A DNA stretch of 5,285 nt from Desulfurococcales archaeon (GTDB lineage: Archaea > Thermoproteota > Thermoprotei_A > Sulfolobales > Desulfurococcaceae), in contig WAML01000002.1 in assembly GCA_015522345.1 (NCBI GenBank), positions 1 through 5,285 on the forward strand, in the 5' to 3' direction. The number at the start of each line of letters is the position of its first letter. Positions within the stretch are counted from its first letter, which is position 1. Position numbers and translations under genes: made by a program. The notes beneath the pieces are model-generated. The model searched no databases. It worked only from the letters and a program-made list of their open reading frames with translations, and had not been told where the DNA came from. Positions 1 to 4,031 of this stretch are shown here, piece by piece.

Positions 1-71
1 GTCTAGTGGATAATAAAATTTTCTAAAACAAGAATACTATGACATAATAACTAATAGAATAGAGTGTATGT

Positions 72-84
72 GGAGGAGAAAAAA
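72..84 (-). terminator. T-rich transcription stop after the Dps-like ferritin gene
   Basis: On the minus strand the DNA just past the ferritin stop codon reads a run of six T followed by CTCCTCC, about 8 nt downstream of the stop. Archaeal RNA polymerases stop at pyrimidine/U-rich tracts without needing a hairpin, and I see no stem here. The plus-strand complement (GGAGGAG) resembles a strong Shine-Dalgarno site, but no credible plus-strand gene follows it, so a terminator is the better reading. The assignment rests on position and composition only. Confidence 0.45.
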
Positions 85-91
85 CTATATC

Positions 92-646
92 TTATGTTTT
101 AAGGAATTTTGATACATATGGGCTTTCTCCTGGCTGTCTTCTCCTGAAGTGGCCGGATGGCTTACCCGTTAATAGTTCTTCAAACCATGATTCATGCTCT
201 ATTTCTTCATGTAGTATAGCTAGGGCTAACTCGTATGTACGTGGGTCTTTGCCGAAGGTGTAGTTGCATATATCCTTGTATACAGCTACAGCACATCTCT
301 CTGCTTCAAGTAATACTTTTAATAAATTCTCTATAGTTGGTTCCTCAGGTAATTTAGCATCTCTACACGCCGCTATGTTAGAGAACTCCCTTATATCATT
401 AGGTAAATCTCCACCTAACTCATATATTCTTGGAACAAGTGCTTCAAAATGATTCCTATCCTCGAGCCTAGCATCCTCTATAATCTCCTTAATAGATTCT
501 CCTTCAATACCTGTTGCATGAGCTCTAAGTAGAGTATAGTAATAGTATGTAGTGAATTCAGCAGCTGCAGCAGCTATAAGTTTCTTCAAGAGAATATTTA
601 CGTCAAGCCCAGCTTTCTCTATTAACTCAACATCCTTACGAGCCAT
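92..646 (-). CDS. dpsL: Dps-like ferritin (DPSL / thioferritin family), iron-oxidising stress protein
   Basis: The 184-aa product is a four-helix-bundle ferritin-like protein of the archaeal DPSL family. Characterised members form 12-subunit cages that oxidise Fe(II), using peroxide, and store the mineral, which protects the cytoplasm from oxidative damage. Visible di-iron ligand candidates are E30 on helix A, E62 and H66 (ExxxH) on helix B, E116 on helix C, and E148 and H151 (ExxH) on helix D. These make a bacterioferritin-like intrahelical site, unlike the intersubunit site of classical Dps. Cysteines C94, C118 and C127 lie near the third helix, and a conserved cysteine pair by the iron site is the DPSL/thioferritin hallmark. 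The C-terminal PSGHFRRR...GESPYVSKF segment is also typical of the family. The ATG start has GTGA 6 nt upstream. The gene diverges from a Fur-family regulator gene, with a Fur-box-like palindrome between them, so peroxide or iron control is likely. Length is normal and no lesions are seen. Confidence 0.93.
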   Translation of the reverse strand: MARKDVELIEKAGLDVNILLKKLIAAAAAEFTTYYYYTLLRAHATGIEGESIKEIIEDARLEDRNHFEALVPRIYELGGDLPNDIREFSNIAACRDAKLPEEPTIENLLKVLLEAERCAVAVYKDICNYTFGKDPRTYELALAILHEEIEHESWFEELLTGKPSGHFRRRQPGESPYVSKFLKT

Positions 647-680
647 TTTTAGTCACAAGATATACTAAGTTGTTACTATC

Positions 681-696
681 TAATAAAAGTTTTTAC
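681..696 (-). promoter_or_regulatory. Archaeal BRE/TATA promoter of the Dps-like ferritin gene
   Basis: Read on the minus strand, the site is GTAAAAA (BRE-like, purine/A-rich) followed by CTTTTATTA (TATA-like). A start about 25 nt downstream would fall near 657-660, giving a leader of roughly 12 nt that contains GTGA (653-656) before the ATG at 646. The element overlaps a 6-4-6 inverted repeat, and its upstream edge lies 7 bp from the 704-718 palindrome. Confidence 0.6.
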
Positions 697-700
697 TTTT
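685..700. repeat. 6-4-6 inverted repeat over the ferritin promoter (AAAAGT-tttt-ACTTTT)
   Basis: AAAAGT at 685-690 and ACTTTT at 695-700 are perfect inverted copies separated by TTTT. The repeat covers the BRE and part of the TATA box of the ferritin promoter. It could be a second regulator site, or only a by-product of A/T-rich promoter composition. The arms do not match those of the 704-718 palindrome. Confidence 0.3.
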
Positions 701-703
701 ACC

Positions 704-718
704 TAGAAATAATTTCTA
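704..718. promoter_or_regulatory. Fur/PerR-type operator: perfect 7-1-7 palindrome TAGAAAT-A-ATTTCTA
   Basis: The two 7-bp arms are exact inverted copies around a single A. This is the geometry of PerR/Fur/Zur boxes (for example TTATAAT-N-ATTATAA). The palindrome lies between the divergent ferritin and Fur-family genes, about 15 bp outside each predicted TATA box: ferritin TATA ends at 689, regulator TATA begins near 734. A Fur-family dimer bound here could act on both promoters. The operator role is inferred from symmetry and context; no binding evidence is available from sequence. Confidence 0.65.
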
Positions 719-732
719 AAAAGAACCCAATA

Positions 733-741
733 CTTTATAAA
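733..741 (+). promoter_or_regulatory. Archaeal TATA box of the Fur-family regulator gene
   Basis: CTTTATAAA is a good archaeal TATA element, with the A-rich AACCCAA just upstream as a weak BRE. Initiation about 25 nt downstream would start RNA near 762-765, leaving a short leader before the start codon at 780 or 792. The 704-718 palindrome lies 15 bp upstream of the box. Confidence 0.6.
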
Positions 742-779
742 CAAGATAGCAAAGTACTATACATGGTGAAGAGCTATAG

Positions 780-1184
780 GTGTTTAACACCATGGACTCT
801 CTAGTAGAAGTAGTTAGGAAAGCTGGTTTGAGAGTAACTCCTCAGAGAATAGAGATAGTGCGAGCGATTATGGATATAGGTCATGAACACCCGTCGTTAA
901 ATGAACTATATAATGTTGTTAGAAACAGATTGCCTACAATAAGTTTCTCAACACTATATACTACATTAAAGAAGTTGGAGGAAATAGGCTTGATAAGGAC
1001 ATTTGACCTCAACGGAGAGACACGCATTGAAGTAAATAATAAGCCCCATATCAACATAATTAATGTAGGAGAGAATAGTGTAAAAGACATTATTGATGAA
1101 GAAATACTAGAGATCTTGAAGAAAAAGCTGGGGATTAGATCAGATAAATTCCTTGTAAATATACTCATTTACAACAATCACTAG
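780..1184 (+). CDS. Fur/PerR-family metal- or peroxide-responsive repressor, cysteine-free
   Basis: The 134-aa product is a Fur-superfamily winged-helix DNA-binding protein. The N-terminal half has GLRVTPQR (16-23), HPSLNELY (37-44) and the recognition-helix region ISFSTLYTTLKKLEEIGLI (54-72). The C-terminal half is the dimerisation/metal domain with TRIEVNNKPHINII (81-94). By alignment from memory to B. subtilis PerR, its five regulatory metal ligands (H37, D85, H91, H93, D104) correspond to H37, E84, H90, N92 and D103, so the regulatory site is largely but not fully kept. Neither CxxC of the structural zinc site is present; the protein has no cysteine. A GTG start at 780 (GGTGA ends 10 nt upstream) and an ATG at 792 (AGGTG ends 9 nt upstream) are both plausible, and the shorter form loses only four residues. 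It probably represses its own gene and the divergent ferritin gene through 704-718. Whether it senses peroxide, iron or manganese cannot be told. Confidence 0.9.
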   Translation: MFNTMDSLVEVVRKAGLRVTPQRIEIVRAIMDIGHEHPSLNELYNVVRNRLPTISFSTLYTTLKKLEEIGLIRTFDLNGETRIEVNNKPHINIINVGENSVKDIIDEEILEILKKKLGIRSDKFLVNILIYNNH

Positions 1185-1190
1185 CCCAAG

Positions 1191-1204
1191 TTGAACTAGT
1201 TCAA
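1191..1204. repeat. Perfect 14-bp palindrome TTGAACTAGTTCAA after the regulator gene
   Basis: The palindrome begins 7 bp after the regulator's stop codon and is followed on the plus strand by A5. It has no T tract downstream on the plus strand, so it is not a classic terminator for the regulator gene. On the minus strand a T5 run (1203-1207) overlaps its edge, giving a possible stop for the minus-strand remnant. It could also be a dimeric-regulator site. Role unknown. Confidence 0.4.
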
Positions 1205-1213
1205 AAATAATCT

Positions 1214-1441
1214 CTATAAGCTGAGTTTCTTCGCAAGCTCTTCTTCAGTATTCAATCTATTTACTTTAAGATAAGTCTTCATATCCTCATTACCTAACCT
1301 GATCTCTGCTCTCTTGAGAGAATTATGTATTTTCTTAGTAACTTTAAAGAATTCATTGCATTATACGTTATCGCCAGTGGATCTTATGAAGTCTCGGTAA
1401 ACACGAGAAAAGATAGCATAGCTTCTTGTTAAAACTTCTTC
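1214..1441 (-). pseudogene. Decayed small gene: two coding-like segments in one frame, split by TAA
   Basis: One minus-strand frame carries a 26-residue stretch (EEVLTRSYAIFSRVYRDFIR and six more, 1441-1364), then TAA (1361-1363), then 48 residues (1360-1214) ending KVNRLNTEEELAKKLSL and a TAG stop. Both stretches look like real protein: charged, helical and amphipathic, with codons like those of the neighbours. No ATG, GTG or TTG occurs in the frame before residue 27 of the second part. A same-frame ATG at 1477 is separated from the first part by two TAG codons (1448-1450, 1442-1444). I therefore read it as a remnant of a helical protein of at least 75 residues. I do not recognise the family. 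A faint likeness of the first segment to HEPN-domain helices is too weak to name. A sequencing error could restore part of the frame, but three separate stops would have to be wrong. Confidence 0.45.
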
Positions 1442-1456
1442 CTACGCCTATGATAG

Positions 1457-1473
1457 AAGGTTTAAAAAACCTT
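1457..1473 (-). terminator. 7-3-7 inverted repeat with T6 tract: terminator or promoter
   Basis: AAGGTTT and AAACCTT are perfect inverted arms around AAA. On the minus strand this lies 36 nt past the beta-propeller stop codon and contains a run of six T, so it can end that transcript as a short hairpin with a U-rich tract. The same minus-strand DNA (TTTTTTAAA) also fits an archaeal TATA box placed about 25 nt before the gene remnant at 1441. The terminator reading is slightly favoured because the downstream frame looks dead; the element may once have been that gene's promoter. Confidence 0.4.
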
Positions 1474-1508
1474 TCATTTATTTCAAGACATTATTCTACT
1501 TAGACTAC

Positions 1509-2822
1509 TTATTTCTTAAAGGCAAAGACTGCTAGTAGTACAACAACTAGTACTATAACTGCTAACACAGCTATTATCATTAGCAGTAAATTGGGGTTTA
1601 ACATCATTCCATCTGTTACTGTAACTGTTACTGTTGCTAAACCCGTGGGGCTTGATGGCTTGCTGGTAACGGGTTTTGAAGTCGTGGATTCTATTGGAGT
1701 CGTGGATTCTTTGGCTGTAGTTGGTGTTTGTGTGGATTCTACTGTAGTTGTTGATGCACTTGTTGGCTGGGGGGCAGAGCTTATTTTATAGAATACTATT
1801 TTACTCTCATTTGCTTCATCTAAGTAATATAGGGCTACTATCCCTCCAAGCCTATTTAGTGAGGCGACATAGTAGGTGTTGTATGGTGTTTCGTAGCGAC
1901 TTATTGTTTTACCTGTTTCTTTATCGAGTACTATAATGCCCTCTGTTTCAACAGCTACTACTAGATACTTATCTCCAAATTCATCAATAGACCATACATA
2001 GTCGCTAAAGGATTCAGAAACCCATATTGTATCACCACTACTAGTGTCTACAGCCATTACTTTACCAGCATACTCGTTCTCCCCAAGATCTATGCCTAAG
2101 CCTGCATACACTAGTTTCCCAGTAGAATCTACAGTTAGCGCTAATACACTGTCTTCGGGCTCGTTATTGATCCAGGCAACTTCTCCATTCGTTAGATCAA
2201 TTTTTGAGAGAGCTCCACTAGACGGGTCTCTCCTAAAGCCTCCAGCATATAAACTGTTTCCAGCTAAAACATAGTCGTATGTAGCGTCGAAGGGAGTCTC
2301 TATACTAGCTATCTCCTCGCCTGTCCTCGGATCTAGTTCTAGTATAAAATTGCTTGTAGAAGAAACTATTATTTGATCCCCGTTAGCTGTATAGTGTATA
2401 CGCCATCCAATGCCTTCGTAGACAGGAGTTTTCCATACAATCTCTTTACTCTCAATAGAAACACACTCTACATCAAAATAGAACTTCTCCCCCTCCATCC
2501 AATATAGGACAGCAGCTACATAGTCTCCATTAGGGCTTAGACTAGTTGTTTCAACAGCTTTATCTGAGTAACTGAATTCAAAGCTCCAGACAATACCTCC
2601 GTTACTCGTGTCTACAATGTATATTTTGGGAGGATCTTCTGTTCCAAAGACAATTAGTTTCTCCTGTAGAGAAGCTTCTACATCGTTTACAAGTCCTTCT
2701 ACGCTAAGACTCCACTCTTCTTTAAAAACTTGTTGTGCACCCACTATAGTTGCCAACGGTAGTATGGGAGTAAGGATTAGTATTGCTAGAATAAGGTATA
2801 TAGGCTTAGGCTTATATACCAC
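1509..2822 (-). CDS. Secreted, membrane-anchored PQQ/WD40-like beta-propeller protein with Thr/Ser stalk
   Basis: The frame is open from a TTG at 2846 (445 aa), but the GTG at 2822 (437 aa) is preferred: AGGAGAGG sits 7 nt before it, and the predicted transcription start (near 2844) would leave the TTG without a leader. Residue numbers below use the 445-aa form. A signal peptide follows the basic YKPKP (about 11-36, ending near VGA-QQ). Residues about 40-355 hold at least five propeller-like repeats with PQQ-type turns (SNGGIVWSFEF, SKEIVWKT, TGEEIAS, NGEVAWI, SGDTIWVS, TGKTISRY). About 358-400 is a Thr/Ser/Pro stalk, then ATVTVTVTD, a hydrophobic anchor (about 418-443) and a basic FKK tail that stays inside. 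The protein should face outward on the cell surface. Function is unknown; enzyme cofactor binding is not evident, and a binding or scaffold role is inference. It is transcribed alone and diverges from the ABC operon. Confidence 0.85.
   Translation of the reverse strand: MVYKPKPIYLILAILILTPILPLATIVGAQQVFKEEWSLSVEGLVNDVEASLQEKLIVFGTEDPPKIYIVDTSNGGIVWSFEFSYSDKAVETTSLSPNGDYVAAVLYWMEGEKFYFDVECVSIESKEIVWKTPVYEGIGWRIHYTANGDQIIVSSTSNFILELDPRTGEEIASIETPFDATYDYVLAGNSLYAGGFRRDPSSGALSKIDLTNGEVAWINNEPEDSVLALTVDSTGKLVYAGLGIDLGENEYAGKVMAVDTSSGDTIWVSESFSDYVWSIDEFGDKYLVVAVETEGIIVLDKETGKTISRYETPYNTYYVASLNRLGGIVALYYLDEANESKIVFYKISSAPQPTSASTTTVESTQTPTTAKESTTPIESTTSKPVTSKPSSPTGLATVTVTVTDGMMLNPNLLLMIIAVLAVIVLVVVLLAVFAFKK
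1615..1740 (-). repeat. Low-complexity stalk-coding DNA with short direct repeats
   Basis: GTGGATTCT occurs three times (1684-1692, 1702-1710, 1732-1740), encoding ESTT/ESTQ-type units on the minus strand. The ACTGTAACTGTTACTGTT region (about 1619-1636) encodes alternating Thr-Val. The repeats belong to the stalk of the surface protein and could let its length vary by slippage or recombination. Confidence 0.5.
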
Positions 2823-2829
2823 TAATACT

Positions 2830-2837
2830 CCTCTCCT
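2830..2837 (-). promoter_or_regulatory. Shine-Dalgarno site AGGAGAGG deciding the GTG start of the propeller gene
   Basis: On the minus strand AGGAGAGG ends 7 nt before a GTG at 2820-2822. It lies inside the longer TTG reading frame, and nothing comparable precedes that TTG. This supports starting the surface protein at VVYKPKP, directly before the hydrophobic signal segment. Confidence 0.6.
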
Positions 2838-2865
2838 AGCTATCAAACTGTAAATGTGTTTGCTC

Positions 2866-2882
2866 TAATATATCAGTTTTAC
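2866..2882 (-). promoter_or_regulatory. BRE/TATA promoter of the beta-propeller gene
   Basis: The minus strand reads GTAAAAC (BRE-like) then TGATATATTA (TATA-like). Initiation about 25 nt downstream falls near 2844, giving a leader of about 22 nt to the GTG start that includes the Shine-Dalgarno site. Confidence 0.55.
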
Positions 2883-3015
2883 TGAGCATTATATTCAGAT
2901 AATAAAGTATATTCAATTCAGGAAAAAGAAGATACTGTGTTTTACGGAACATAGAGAACTCGGGAGAACATATAGGTAATTTAATAGGAGTTCTTCAATA
3001 AAGACTTGTAGCTAG

Positions 3016-3034
3016 AGTATTTCAAGTAAATACT
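3016..3034. promoter_or_regulatory. 7-5-7 inverted repeat AGTATTT-caagt-AAATACT upstream of the ABC operon
   Basis: Perfect 7-bp arms lie about 17 bp upstream of the likely TATA region of the transporter operon. Position and symmetry fit a regulator site. The arms differ from those of the 704-718 palindrome, so the same regulator is not implied. AT-rich composition lowers confidence. Confidence 0.35.
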
Positions 3035-3050
3035 TCTGTAATACAATAGA

Positions 3051-3065
3051 AAATTTATTAAATTT
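3051..3065 (+). promoter_or_regulatory. TATA region of the ABC operon within a 7-1-7 palindrome AAATTTA-T-TAAATTT
   Basis: TTTATTAAA is the best TATA-like element upstream of the transporter genes, with the purine-rich AATAGAAA before it as BRE. Initiation would fall near 3083-3086, leaving a leader of about 40 nt with AGGG (3114-3117) 8 nt before the ATG. The element sits inside a perfect 15-bp palindrome with the same 7-1-7 spacing as the operator at 704-718, though the arm sequence differs and is wholly A/T, so the symmetry may be chance. Confidence 0.4.
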
Positions 3066-3125
3066 GAACAGGGGTAAGTGTAAATAAAGTATTGAATTGA
3101 TTATGTTGGCTTAAGGGTCTCTATA

Positions 3126-4031
3126 ATGATCGATATAGTTAATGTATCTAAGACTTTTAAGAAGAGGATAAAAGCGCTTGATAAAGTATCTTTTAAAGTT
3201 AATAATGGTGAGATCGTTGGTTATGTTGGGTTAAATGGTGCTGGTAAGACTACTACGATTAGGATTGCTGTTGGAGTACTTCCTCCTGATTCAGGTGATG
3301 TATTGATAAATGGCTACTCTATTACTAGTGATAAACGTAGGGCGTCAAAGTATGTTGGATGGGTTCCTGAAATACCTATTTTCGAGCCTGATGCTAAAGC
3401 ACTAGATTACTTCGTGTATTTAGCGGGCTACTATGGTATAGGAGTAAGTGAAGCTAGGTCATTGGGTAAGAGGCTTCTCGAAGAAGTTGGATTAGGTAAT
3501 GCATTGTATAGGAAGTTGAAGGAGTATTCTCTGGGGATGAAGAAGAGATTTGCTCTAGCTGTATCAATGATAAATAATCCTGATAACTATTTATTCGATG
3601 AAGTATTAAATGGGCTTGACCCACAGGGTATAGCGTTTTTCCGAGACCTTACGTTAAAGCTTCGGAAGAATGGTTGTTCAGTACTATTTTCTTCGCATAT
3701 ATTGAGTGAAGTTGAGGGGATAGCTGATAAAGTTGTTTTTATTCATCGAGGCAAGATTGTGAAAGAAATGACTATCAAAGAGATCAAGTCTATGGCTAAA
3801 CCCATACTTAGGATAAAAGTAAGCAATATTGATGATAGAATAGTAGATCTCCTAGGAGATTATGGTAGAGCTAGAATAGAAGGCAATATTATTTATTTAG
3901 AGGAGCCTCGGGTTAAAGCATCAACTATAGCTCGTTTATTAGTTGAGGAAGGATATAGTGTGGAGGAGTTTTCAACAATTGAGTCTAGGCTTGAGGATGT
4001 CTTCTTTAAGATAATAGGTGAGAAGAAATGA
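3126..4031 (+). CDS. ABC-2-type transporter ATP-binding protein with altered signature and Walker B motifs
   Basis: The 301-aa product is a cytoplasmic ABC ATPase of the CcmA/NatA-like class that powers ABC-2 permeases. Walker A is GLNGAGKTT (35-43). The Q-loop position is E82 (GWVPE), common in this class. The signature is YSLGMKKR (134-141) where LSGGMKQR is usual. Walker B is YLFDEVLNGLDP (155-166), with V160 replacing the usual Pro after the catalytic E159. The D-loop GLDP and switch histidine H191 (SSHILSE) are intact, so ATPase activity is plausible. After about residue 215 comes a C-terminal domain typical of these ATPases, ending FSTIESRLEDVFFKIIGEKK. The ATG start has AGGG 8 nt upstream. 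The stop overlaps the permease start (ATGA), so the two are cotranscribed and translationally coupled. The substrate is unknown. Confidence 0.93.
   Translation: MIDIVNVSKTFKKRIKALDKVSFKVNNGEIVGYVGLNGAGKTTTIRIAVGVLPPDSGDVLINGYSITSDKRRASKYVGWVPEIPIFEPDAKALDYFVYLAGYYGIGVSEARSLGKRLLEEVGLGNALYRKLKEYSLGMKKRFALAVSMINNPDNYLFDEVLNGLDPQGIAFFRDLTLKLRKNGCSVLFSSHILSEVEGIADKVVFIHRGKIVKEMTIKEIKSMAKPILRIKVSNIDDRIVDLLGDYGRARIEGNIIYLEEPRVKASTIARLLVEEGYSVEEFSTIESRLEDVFFKIIGEKK

Noticed and set aside
68..112. Plus-strand mini-ORF of 14 codons (ATG at 68) near a GGAGGAG sequence
   Set aside because: The GGAGGAG lies inside the frame, not before the ATG, and the peptide MWRRKNY... is too short and overlaps the ferritin 3' end. 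The complement works better as a T-rich terminator.
264..452. Plus-strand open frame inside the ferritin gene
   Set aside because: It is antisense to a well-supported conserved gene and has no Shine-Dalgarno site or promoter of its own.
881..1168. Minus-strand open frame inside the Fur-family gene
   Set aside because: It is a shadow of the regulator's coding frame; its Ser/Phe/Leu-rich composition follows from the antisense of Lys/Glu-rich codons.
1364..1441. HEPN-domain identity for the first segment of the remnant
   Set aside because: SYAIFSRVYRDFIR only loosely resembles the YYAMFHAAR-type helix, the R-x4-6-H motif is not visible, and the second segment does not fit.
1442..1477. Upstream extension of the remnant frame to an ATG at 1477, with TAG codons read as pyrrolysine
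   Set aside because: Pyrrolysine coding is confined to certain methanogens and bacteria, and TAA in the same frame would still stop translation. The extension overlaps an inverted repeat and is probably not coding.
1591..2853. Several plus-strand open frames across the beta-propeller gene
   Set aside because: All are antisense to the surface protein, with low-complexity or Ser/Leu-rich translations mirroring its codons.
2955..2994. AGAACTC...GAGTTCT inverted repeat
   Set aside because: The arms are 7 bp with a 26-nt loop and no symmetry-related promoter position, within expectation for AT-rich spacer DNA.
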